This document shows positions 1 to 5,980 of a DNA stretch of 11,025 nt, in pieces (within the stretch, counting starts at the first letter, position 1; each line of letters starts with the position of its first letter). The notes beneath the pieces are model-generated. The model saw nothing but the letters and a program-made list of their open reading frames with translations. It was not told where the DNA came from and ran no database searches. Made by a program: the position numbers and the translations under genes. The DNA comes from Bacillota bacterium (GTDB lineage Bacteria > Bacillota_A > Clostridia > Lachnospirales > Lachnospiraceae): positions 1 through 11,025 of the forward strand of contig JAEZSL010000176.1 in NCBI GenBank assembly GCA_023443925.1, read 5' to 3'.

Positions 1-1044
1 ACGGCAGAAACGGAAAGTCCTGCCGATACGGCAAGCGGTAATGAATCCGGTAAATATGAAGTTGCTTTAATTACCGATATCGGTACCATTGATGACAAAT
101 CCTTTAACCAGGGTGCCTGGGAAGGTGTCGAAGCATATGCAAAAGCAAATAATAAAACTTATAAGTATTACAAACCAACTGAAAAATCCGATGATGCTTA
201 TCTTGTATCCATGGATCTTGCAGTGAAAGCCGGCGCTAAGATTATTGTGTGCCCGGGATATTTATTTGAAACACCTGTATTTGCAGCACAGACCAAATAC
301 CCGGATGTAAAGTTCATCATTTTAGACGGTGCACCTCACAGCGGTGACTATAATTTTGATATTAAAGAGAATACCTACTCCATCTTCTATGCGGAAGAAG
401 AAGCCGGTTTCCTTGCCGGATATGCAATTGTGAAAGAAGGTTACACGAAGTTAGGCTTTATGGGCGGTTTAGCAGTTCCCGCTGTTATCCGTTATGGATA
501 CGGTTTCATTCAGGGTGCTGATTACGCAGCTAAGGAATTAGGACTTGCAAAAGATGCAGTTCAGGTTCAATACACTTATGTGGGTAATTTTGATGCAACT
601 CCGGATAATCAGGCCAAAGCAGCCGCCTGGTATAATGAAGGAACCGAAGTTATTTTTGCATGCGGCGGTGCGGTTGGTAACTCCGTAATGAAAGCTGCTG
701 AGACAGCAGGTATGAAAGTAATCGGCGTTGATGTTGACCAGTCTTCCGAATCGGAAACCGTTATTACTTCTTCTATGAAGAATTTAGGTAAATCCGTATC
801 CGATGCACTTGCCAGCTTTTATGGCAACACATTCCCGGGCGGAACTACCGCAACCTTAAACGCCAGCAGTGAAGGTGTGGAACTTCCTATGACCACATCT
901 AAATTTGCGAAATTCACCCAGGCAGATTATGATGCAATCTATGATAAGATTGTAAAAAAAGAAATTACAATTGCCAATGATACGGCAGCAAAGGATGCCA
1001 GCGGTGTTAAGACAGAATTAGTTAAGGTTACAGTGGTAGATTAA
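1..1044 (+). CDS. nupN: BMP-family ABC transporter substrate-binding lipoprotein (5' end missing)
   Basis: This is the extracellular binding protein of a nucleoside-type ABC importer. The frame is open from base 1, so the start, signal peptide and lipobox cysteine lie outside the window; 347 residues are visible. The first 17 or so visible residues are rich in Thr, Ser, Glu and Ala, like the flexible linker that follows the lipidated cysteine. The Bmp/Med (PnrA-like) fold then begins with the family motif IDDKSFNQGAWEG at about visible residues 30-42. Later family segments are EAGFLAGYA, KLGFMGG, FACGGAVGNSVMKAAE and VIGVDVDQS. Stop is TAA at 1042-1044. The ATPase and two permease genes of the same importer class follow. 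In Bacillus subtilis the equivalent NupN takes up guanosine and other nucleosides; purine nucleosides are the likely ligand here, but the sequence does not prove it. The internal ATG at 211 is not the start, because conserved sequence lies upstream of it. Confidence 0.95.
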   Translation, partial: TAETESPADTASGNESGKYEVALITDIGTIDDKSFNQGAWEGVEAYAKANNKTYKYYKPTEKSDDAYLVSMDLAVKAGAKIIVCPGYLFETPVFAAQTKYPDVKFIILDGAPHSGDYNFDIKENTYSIFYAEEEAGFLAGYAIVKEGYTKLGFMGGLAVPAVIRYGYGFIQGADYAAKELGLAKDAVQVQYTYVGNFDATPDNQAKAAAWYNEGTEVIFACGGAVGNSVMKAAETAGMKVIGVDVDQSSESETVITSSMKNLGKSVSDALASFYGNTFPGGTTATLNASSEGVELPMTTSKFAKFTQADYDAIYDKIVKKEITIANDTAAKDASGVKTELVKVTVVD

Positions 1045-1069
1045 TAAGCTTTAAAAGCATAATGAATAG

Positions 1070-1100
1070 AATGAGGGTACTACTTAAGTACCCTCATTTG
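1070..1100 (+). terminator. Stem-loop after the binding-protein gene (partial terminator/attenuator)
   Basis: A perfect 12-bp inverted repeat lies 25 bases after the stop codon: arm AATGAGGGTACT at 1070-1081, loop ACTTA at 1082-1086, arm AGTACCCTCATT at 1087-1098. The following T-run is short and broken (TTTG, then TAAATAT), so complete termination looks unlikely. In binding-protein operons, a hairpin at this place commonly stabilises the upstream mRNA and lowers downstream transcription, so that binding protein exceeds ATPase and permease. That role is inferred here. Confidence 0.75.
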
Positions 1101-1148
1101 TAAATATAAGGTATACCCTATCGTGTTTAAGAAGTTCGAGATTAAGTA

Positions 1149-1197
1149 CCTGAATATGCATTTTTGGCATGTTACGCGTACATAACTCATATTCGGG
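1149..1197. repeat. Imperfect inverted repeat in the leader of the ATPase gene
   Basis: CCTGAATATG at 1149-1158 pairs with CATATTCGGG at 1188-1197 over ten positions, with one G-T wobble and a 29-base loop. The loop contains a near-palindrome, ATGT(T)ACGCGTACAT, at 1169-1183. A weak promoter-like pair, TTGGCA at 1164-1169 and CATATT at 1188-1193 (18-base spacer), overlaps it. It could be an operator, an RNA fold or nothing; I do not recognise a known riboswitch, and purine riboswitch core motifs are absent. Confidence 0.35.
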
Positions 1198-1250
1198 CTG
1201 TTCGACAGAACCGCTCTGACTGAATAGTTACCTCATTTAAAAGGATGCTT

Positions 1251-1256
1251 AGGAGG
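1251..1256 (+). promoter_or_regulatory. Ribosome binding site that sets the ATPase start
   Basis: AGGAGG ends six bases before the ATG at 1263. The longer in-frame start at 1245 would put this Shine-Dalgarno sequence inside the coding region and has no comparable site of its own, so 1263 is the better start. Confidence 0.85.
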
Positions 1257-1262
1257 ACTGCA

Positions 1263-2801
1263 ATGGAATATGTTATTGAAATGAATCATATCACCAAGAT
1301 TTTTGGTAACTTTAAAGCTCTGGATGATGTTACCTTATGTATAAAAAAAGGAGAAATTCACGCACTTTTAGGAGAAAACGGAGCGGGAAAATCTACCTTA
1401 ATGAGCGTATTGTTCGGCCTGTACCAGGCAGAGAGCGGTGAAATAAAAATTAGCGGCAAGCCTGTTAAAATTAATAATCCAAACGATGCAAATAATCTAA
1501 GCATTGGTATGGTGCATCAGCATTTCAAACTGGTGCATAACTTTACGGTACTGGAGAGTATCGTACTGGGCCGGGAAACCGTAAAGGGCGGTTTTCTAAA
1601 AATGGAGGAGGCCAGAAAGAAAGTAGTGGAATTAAGCAACCGCTATAAGCTAAAAATTGACCCGGATGCTTATATATCAGATATTACTGTGGGTATGCAG
1701 CAAAGAGTTGAAATTCTTAAAATGCTTTATTGTAATAATGATATCCTGATTTTTGACGAACCGACAGCAGTGCTGACACCTCAGGAAATCGATGAATTAA
1801 TGAAAATTATGAAAAACTTAGTAGACGAAGGAAAGTCTATTATCTTTATTTCCCATAAATTAAATGAAATAAAATCCGTAGCAGACCGATGTACCGTGCT
1901 TCGGAAAGGTAAATATATCGGAACCATCGAAGTGGAAAGTGCCACAAAAGAAGAGATGTCGGAGATGATGGTAGGCCGCAAGGTTAACTTCCAGTTAGAT
2001 AAGATTCCTTTAAAAACCGGAGAGGTTGCTCTCGAAGTGAAGAATCTTACGGTGGTATCAAAAACCTCTCATAAAAATATCGTCAACAATGTATCTTTTC
2101 AGGTAAAAAAAGGTGAAATTGTATGCATCGCCGGTATAGACGGCAACGGACAGTCAGAGCTGGTATACGGTATAACCGGACTTATGCCCATACAGTCCGG
2201 CCAGGTCAAACTAAACGGCAAAGATATCACCAGAAATTCCATTCGTAAAAAGAGTATTGCTGGTATGTCCCATATACCGGAAGACCGTCATAAACATGGG
2301 TTGGTGCTGGATTATAATCTGCAGGAAAACATTGTACTTCAGACTTATTTCGAACCGCGTTTTCAGAATAAAGGTTTTATCCGGTTTAATATGGTTCGTG
2401 AATATGCCAGAAAACTTATCGGTCAATATGATATCAGAAGCGGGCAGGAAGAGGAATCCATCGTCCGGGATATGTCCGGAGGCAATCAGCAGAAGGTTAT
2501 TATTGCCAGGGAGCTGGACCGTAACCCGGATATTGTCATCGCGGTGCAGCCTACCAGGGGGCTTGATATCGGTGCGACGGAATATATCCACCGCCAGTTG
2601 CTCAGCCAGAGGGACAAAGGAAAAGCTGTGCTTTTGGTATCCCTGGAATTGGACGAGGTTATGGACGTAAGTGACCGCATACTAGTTATTTATGAAGGTG
2701 AGATTGTAGCAGATCTTGATCCCGGCAGCGTAACGGTTCAGGAATTGGGACTTTATATGTCCGGCTCGAAAAGGAGTGTGACACATGAAAAAGAAGCTTA
2801 A
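1263..2801 (+). CDS. nupO: Nucleoside ABC importer ATPase with two nucleotide-binding domains
   Basis: This 512-residue cytoplasmic protein carries two ABC domains in tandem and powers the importer whose permeases follow. Domain 1 has Walker A GENGAGKST at 37-45, Q-loop Gln86, a diverged signature VGMQQRVEI at 143-151, Walker B ILIFDEP with Glu166, and switch His198. Domain 2 has a diverged Walker A GIDGNGQSE at 291-299 without the lysine, a canonical signature MSGGNQQK at 404-411, Gln429 in place of the catalytic Glu, and Leu461 where the switch His would be. One composite site (domain 1 Walker motifs with domain 2 signature) should therefore hydrolyse ATP and the other should be degenerate, as is usual for sugar/nucleoside-type ATPases. 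Length matches the family. The 3' end overlaps the next gene by 17 bases. Sugar import (RbsA/MglA-like) is an alternative, but BMP-type neighbours favour nucleosides. Confidence 0.95.
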   Translation: MEYVIEMNHITKIFGNFKALDDVTLCIKKGEIHALLGENGAGKSTLMSVLFGLYQAESGEIKISGKPVKINNPNDANNLSIGMVHQHFKLVHNFTVLESIVLGRETVKGGFLKMEEARKKVVELSNRYKLKIDPDAYISDITVGMQQRVEILKMLYCNNDILIFDEPTAVLTPQEIDELMKIMKNLVDEGKSIIFISHKLNEIKSVADRCTVLRKGKYIGTIEVESATKEEMSEMMVGRKVNFQLDKIPLKTGEVALEVKNLTVVSKTSHKNIVNNVSFQVKKGEIVCIAGIDGNGQSELVYGITGLMPIQSGQVKLNGKDITRNSIRKKSIAGMSHIPEDRHKHGLVLDYNLQENIVLQTYFEPRFQNKGFIRFNMVREYARKLIGQYDIRSGQEEESIVRDMSGGNQQKVIIARELDRNPDIVIAVQPTRGLDIGATEYIHRQLLSQRDKGKAVLLVSLELDEVMDVSDRILVIYEGEIVADLDPGSVTVQELGLYMSGSKRSVTHEKEA

Positions 2802-3885
2802 TTTTATAAACAGCAAAGGCGGTAAAAGTTTTTTTTCTTCCATAATGGCCATTGTCTCCGGTCTGCTCTTTGGGCTCATAATTTTACTGTTCAGTAATGC
2901 TAAGCAGGCATTTCCAGCCTTCTGGATGATTTTAATGGGCGGGTTTACTGATGGGATGGCAGGTATCGGGCAGGTATTATATCTGGCTACACCCATTATC
3001 CTTACCGGTCTGTCCGTGGGATTTGCATTTAAAACCGGATTGTTCAACATAGGTTCCTCGGGGCAGTTTACCTTTGGTGCTTTCTGGGCTGTTTATATCG
3101 GAGTAAAATGGACCTTTCTTCCTGCCGGAATCCACTGGATCGTAGCTCTGCTTGGAGCCGCGGTAGCCGGTGCAGTCTGGGGTATGGTTCCGGGCTTATT
3201 AAAGGCTGTCTCCAATGTAAATGAAGTAATTACTTCCATTATGATGAATTATATTGGTATGTATCTGGTTAATATCCTCATCGTAAAAAACGTGCATGAT
3301 CCCATTAAGAACCAGTCCGTACCCGTAGCGAAATCAGCCATTATCCCCAAAGCCGGACTGGATGAATTATTTCGTTCCACCAATATGAACATCAGTATCT
3401 TTATCGCAATTTTAATGGTTATTGTTATCTATATTATTTTAAATAAAACCACCTTCGGTTACGAGTTAAAAGCCTGCGGGCTCAGCCCCAGCGCCAGTAA
3501 ATACGCCGGTATTAACGCCAAGAGAAATATTGTATTATCCATGGTGATTGCAGGAGCCTTATCCGGCCTTGGAGGAGGATTATTATACCTTGCCGGTTCC
3601 GGAAAATATCTTCAGGTTCTGGATGTCCTGGCACCTCAGGGCTTTAATGGTATTTCCGTTGCGCTTCTGGGTATGTCCAGCCCCATCGGAATTTTATTTG
3701 CCGGCTTATTTATAGGTCATATTACGGTAGGGGGCAGTAATACCCAGCTGTATAATTTTGTTCCCGAAGTAATTGAAATCATTATCTCCGCTATTATTTA
3801 CTGTGGCGCATTTGCACTGTTATTTAAGAGTTTTATCGGAAAAATTGCCCGTAAAACAACCAGGAAAGCAAAGGAGGAAAGCTGA
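2785..3885 (+). CDS. nupP: Nucleoside ABC importer permease 1 (BPD_transp_2/LivM-like)
   Basis: This is an integral membrane permease of 366 residues. The start has AAGGAG at 2771-2776, eight bases upstream, and lies inside the end of the ATPase gene, which suggests translational coupling. A basic N-terminus (MKKKL) precedes a first hydrophobic segment at about 18-37. Further hydrophobic stretches lie near 64-82, 96-106, 117-137, 146-166, 203-219, 247-270, 289-311 and 328-348, roughly the 8-10 expected. Family landmarks are GLSVGFAFKTGLFNIGSSGQ at 75-94 and the cytoplasmic ATPase-coupling region around ELKACGLSPSASKYAGIN at 227-244, followed by a glycine-rich helix (LSGLGGGL). The C-terminal tail is strongly basic. 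It should pair with the next gene product to form a heterodimeric channel. The substrate is inferred from the BMP-type neighbour. Confidence 0.95.
   Translation: MKKKLNFINSKGGKSFFSSIMAIVSGLLFGLIILLFSNAKQAFPAFWMILMGGFTDGMAGIGQVLYLATPIILTGLSVGFAFKTGLFNIGSSGQFTFGAFWAVYIGVKWTFLPAGIHWIVALLGAAVAGAVWGMVPGLLKAVSNVNEVITSIMMNYIGMYLVNILIVKNVHDPIKNQSVPVAKSAIIPKAGLDELFRSTNMNISIFIAILMVIVIYIILNKTTFGYELKACGLSPSASKYAGINAKRNIVLSMVIAGALSGLGGGLLYLAGSGKYLQVLDVLAPQGFNGISVALLGMSSPIGILFAGLFIGHITVGGSNTQLYNFVPEVIEIIISAIIYCGAFALLFKSFIGKIARKTTRKAKEES
3871..3877 (+). promoter_or_regulatory. Ribosome binding site for permease 2
   Basis: AAGGAGG sits in the last codons of permease 1, seven bases before the ATG at 3885. 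Stop TGA (3883-3885) and start ATG share one base, so ribosomes can terminate and restart, giving near-equal amounts of the two permeases. Confidence 0.85.
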
Positions 3886-4838
3886 TGGATATATTATATT
3901 TTATAGTACAGCAGACTATGTTTTTTGCAATTCCTCTGTTGATTGTTGCACTTGGGGGAATGTTTTCGGAGCGAAGCGGTGTGGTTAATATTGCTCTTGA
4001 AGGTATTATGGTTATCGGCGGGTTTATCAGCATCGCATTTATCCATATTTTTGAGAACCGTATGAGCGGACAGCTGCTATTGCTGTTAGCGGTAATTATT
4101 GCGGGTGTTTCCGGAGCGGTTTTCTCACTGTTGCATGCATTCGCTTCCATTAACCTAAAAGCCGATCAGACCATCAGCGGCACCGCCCTGAATCTGTTTG
4201 CCCCGGCTTTTGCAATTTTCGTAGCCAGAATGGTGCAGGGCTTGCAGCAGATTCCCTTTAAGGATACCTTTCATATTGCAAAGGTTCCGGGATTGGGAGA
4301 TATACCGTTTTTAGGGCCGCTGCTATTTCAAAACTGCTATATTACCACTTACTTAGGAATTGGTATTGCAATCTTATCCGAGGTGGTTATTAATCATACC
4401 CGTTTCGGTTTAAGGCTTCGTGCCTGCGGAGAGCATCCCCAGGCAGCAGATTCCGTAGGTATCAATGTATATAAAATCCGTTATGCCGGTGTAATAATTT
4501 CCGGTACTTTAGCCGGTATCGGCGGGCTGGTATTTATCGTACCAACCTCCACCAATTTTAATGCCAGTGTTGCCGGATATGGATTTTTAGCCCTTGCGGT
4601 TTTAATCTTCGGACAGTGGAGAACAAAAAGAATATTTGTCGCAGCGTTTTTCTTTGGAATCATGAAAACTTTTGCCTCTGCTTATTCTGGTATACCGATA
4701 TTAAAGGAACTTCCAATCTCCAATGAAGTTTATAAAATGATTCCTTATATCGCTACTTTAATTATTCTGGCCTTCTCCTCCAGGAATTCACAGGCTCCCA
4801 GGGCAGAGGGTATACCCTATGATAAAGGCAGCCGGTAA
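3885..4838 (+). CDS. nupQ: Nucleoside ABC importer permease 2 (BPD_transp_2/LivH-like)
   Basis: This is the second membrane subunit, 317 residues, expected to pair with permease 1. It has the segment VALGGMFSERSGVVNIALEG at 21-40 followed by a hydrophobic helix, which is the family hallmark near the N-terminus. Hydrophobic segments lie near 5-25, 39-55, 62-85, 98-115, 152-169, 200-219, 228-243, 249-266 and 285-298. The cytoplasmic coupling motif LRLRACGEHPQAADSVGIN is at 176-194, followed by a glycine-rich helix (GTLAGIGGLVF). The motif is closely similar to that of permease 1, as expected for subunits descended from one duplicated gene. The start overlaps the previous stop by one base. The last eight bases (GCCGGTAA, including the stop) are repeated directly at 4839-4846. 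A strong terminator follows about 100 bases downstream, closing the operon. Confidence 0.95.
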   Translation: MDILYFIVQQTMFFAIPLLIVALGGMFSERSGVVNIALEGIMVIGGFISIAFIHIFENRMSGQLLLLLAVIIAGVSGAVFSLLHAFASINLKADQTISGTALNLFAPAFAIFVARMVQGLQQIPFKDTFHIAKVPGLGDIPFLGPLLFQNCYITTYLGIGIAILSEVVINHTRFGLRLRACGEHPQAADSVGINVYKIRYAGVIISGTLAGIGGLVFIVPTSTNFNASVAGYGFLALAVLIFGQWRTKRIFVAAFFFGIMKTFASAYSGIPILKELPISNEVYKMIPYIATLIILAFSSRNSQAPRAEGIPYDKGSR

Positions 4839-5223
4839 GCCGGTAAACCGATAAAAGTCTATTCTTTATCAATTTGTTATAGAGTCTGTTTTTATATTAT
4901 GAAGAGCAAATCAATATTTACTGATAAAGGAAGAAACAAAAGGTTCAAGATCTAAAATCCATTATGGATATTGATCTTGAACCTTTTTTCTTCTATGCGA
5001 ATCTTTTAATAAAAATCCTAATCATAACTAAATTCGATATAATCTTTTACAATAGGCTGGATACCGATAGTTTACCACATTATCATACAAAAGGCAGGCT
5101 AATCCATCAATTTGTCGTTTAATAATTATTATGGACAATAATAAAACTGTAGATTACGATTACCCTATGCCTTATTTGCCGCAGATATCTGTAAGTGGCC
5201 TAAATTAATCATTATACTTAGTT
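4839..5223. other. Convergent non-coding gap
   Basis: This is the space between the ends of two converging transcription units. Apart from the terminator it holds AT-rich sequence. A short inverted repeat, GATAAA/TTTATC, lies at about 4850-4870, and a 6-bp ATTATT/AATAAT repeat lies near 5125-5142. A 25-codon open frame at 5131-5208 has no Shine-Dalgarno sequence and is not called. I see no promoter or RNA gene here. Confidence 0.6.
4938..4990. terminator. Rho-independent terminator closing the importer operon, possibly bidirectional
   Basis: A 15-bp perfect stem has arm AAAAGGTTCAAGATC at 4938-4952 and arm GATCTTGAACCTTTT at 4973-4987, with the T-run 4984-4989 on the plus strand. The 20-base loop holds a small inner hairpin, ATCCA/TGGAT, at 4957-4969. 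On the minus strand the stem is also followed by a T-rich stretch (complement of AAGAAACAAA), so it may also stop read-through from the ClbS-like gene, whose stop codon is about 234 bases away. Confidence 0.9.
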
Positions 5224-5742
5224 TTAAATGCCTAAACGCAGTTTCTTCCATTTGCGGATCTTACCCCGGAAAGATTTGAAAGGAGCAACCGTATTAATAT
5301 GAACCCATTTCCATACCGGCCAGTTCGAAGTAGTGGAAGCTGCCCACTTTCTTTTGCCGGTTTGGAATAATTCATCATCATTGAAAGCTTCCACCCATTT
5401 TATCAGTTCTTCCACCGTTGTCATAAACATAGTTTGTTGTTGTGCCAGAGACAGGTTCTGATATTTGTCGTAAAAGCTTTGGTATAATCCGCCTAACTGA
5501 TTCCACTTATAGCCGGGAGCAGGCATAATGACTTCTTTGCCTTCCGATTCGTTTTGATCCCAGCTGAGGAGTAAATCCATCCAGCCCAGCTGATAGGAAA
5601 GGATCTCCCCCGGTGTACGGTCAACGGATTCCAACCGCAAATCCTTATCTGTATCGGGGATTTCCTTAAATTCTTTGATAAACAGACCGGCGGTTTTACT
5701 GATTTCAGATAGTAATGCATTTTTGTCAGCATAAGTTTGCAT
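5224..5742 (-). CDS. ClbS/DfsB-family (DUF1706) four-helix-bundle protein
   Basis: This is a 172-residue soluble protein, the usual length for the family. Conserved segments are RTPGEILSYQLGW at 42-54, YKWNQLGGLYQSFY at 78-91, and the C-terminal block WPVWKWVHINTVAPFKSFR at 141-159, followed by a basic tail (KIRKWKK). It has no signal peptide or membrane segment, so it is cytoplasmic. The named member ClbS protects colibactin producers by opening the toxin's cyclopropane warhead; most family members, including those in Clostridia, have no known substrate, and no colibactin genes are seen here. The frame stays open upstream to 5877, but the ATG at 5740-5742 is the only one with a good ribosome binding site and matches the family N-terminus. 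A second upstream ATG (5766) lacks such a site. It lies downstream of the topoisomerase operon on the same strand, with no strong terminator between them. Confidence 0.88.
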   Translation of the reverse strand: MQTYADKNALLSEISKTAGLFIKEFKEIPDTDKDLRLESVDRTPGEILSYQLGWMDLLLSWDQNESEGKEVIMPAPGYKWNQLGGLYQSFYDKYQNLSLAQQQTMFMTTVEELIKWVEAFNDDELFQTGKRKWAASTTSNWPVWKWVHINTVAPFKSFRGKIRKWKKLRLGI

Positions 5743-5980
5743 GAGTTTATTCTCCTTTTCTGTCATGTTTCGGTGAGTAAAAACAAGAAGTTTTTCCAAT
5801 ATACCATGCGATTTATACTTGTTTCCAGCACCAGCTGCCCTTCGGGCAAGATAAAACTTGAAAATGTGTTTAATCACGTGGTATATAGCAGCGACAATGG
5901 TTTTTGTCTTCTTTCGCAGATAGAATCATCATAACTTTAATAAACTGACAACAGTATGGCATATTTAAAAATATTAAGAT
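5743..5980 (-). other. Gap between the topoisomerase operon and the ClbS-like gene
   Basis: These 238 bases contain no convincing gene. On the minus strand, weak hairpins follow the topoisomerase stop: an AT-only ATATTT/AAATAT fold at about 5952-5966 and ACTG/CAGT just beyond. Neither makes a classical terminator. A GC-rich 5-bp hairpin, TGCCC/GGGCA with loop TTC, is at 5836-5848. A TATATT hexamer near 5801 could be a -10 box, but no good -35 box accompanies it. Read-through from the topoisomerase genes is possible. Confidence 0.4.
5751..5757 (-). promoter_or_regulatory. Ribosome binding site that sets the ClbS-like start
   Basis: On the minus strand AAGGAGA lies just upstream of ATG 5742, with AAGGAG nine bases from it. 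It would fall inside the coding region if the ATG at 5766 were used, so it supports the shorter 172-residue product. Confidence 0.8.

Noticed and set aside
1110..1121. GGTATACCCTAT occurring both here and near 4809-4820 in the end of permease 2
   Set aside because: Only two copies, one inside coding sequence; the partly palindromic 12-mer is probably coincidence.
1101..1250. Possible purine riboswitch before the ATPase gene, suggested by the nucleoside-importer context
   Set aside because: The conserved core segments of purine riboswitches are not present; if one exists it would more likely lie upstream of the binding-protein gene, outside the window.
1245..1262. Longer start for the ATPase gene (six extra residues)
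   Set aside because: It would place the only good Shine-Dalgarno sequence inside the gene; family homologues begin close to the ATG at 1263.
2257..2670. 137-codon open frame on the plus strand inside the ATPase gene
   Set aside because: Out-of-frame shadow of a gene with clear motifs in another frame; its translation has no recognisable domain. The antisense frames over the importer and topoisomerase genes were rejected for the same reason.
4831..4846. Direct repeat GCCGGTAA twice in tandem across the permease 2 stop codon
   Set aside because: Too short to indicate an element; likely a small slippage duplication.
5131..5208. 25-codon open frame on the plus strand, proline- and tyrosine-containing, downstream of the importer operon
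   Set aside because: No Shine-Dalgarno sequence, no promoter, not recognised as any family, and it lies in a convergent gap beyond a strong terminator; length is within chance expectation.
5743..5877. N-terminal extension of the ClbS-like protein by 45 residues
   Set aside because: The extra residues do not look like the family, and the ribosome binding site sits just before the ATG at 5742.
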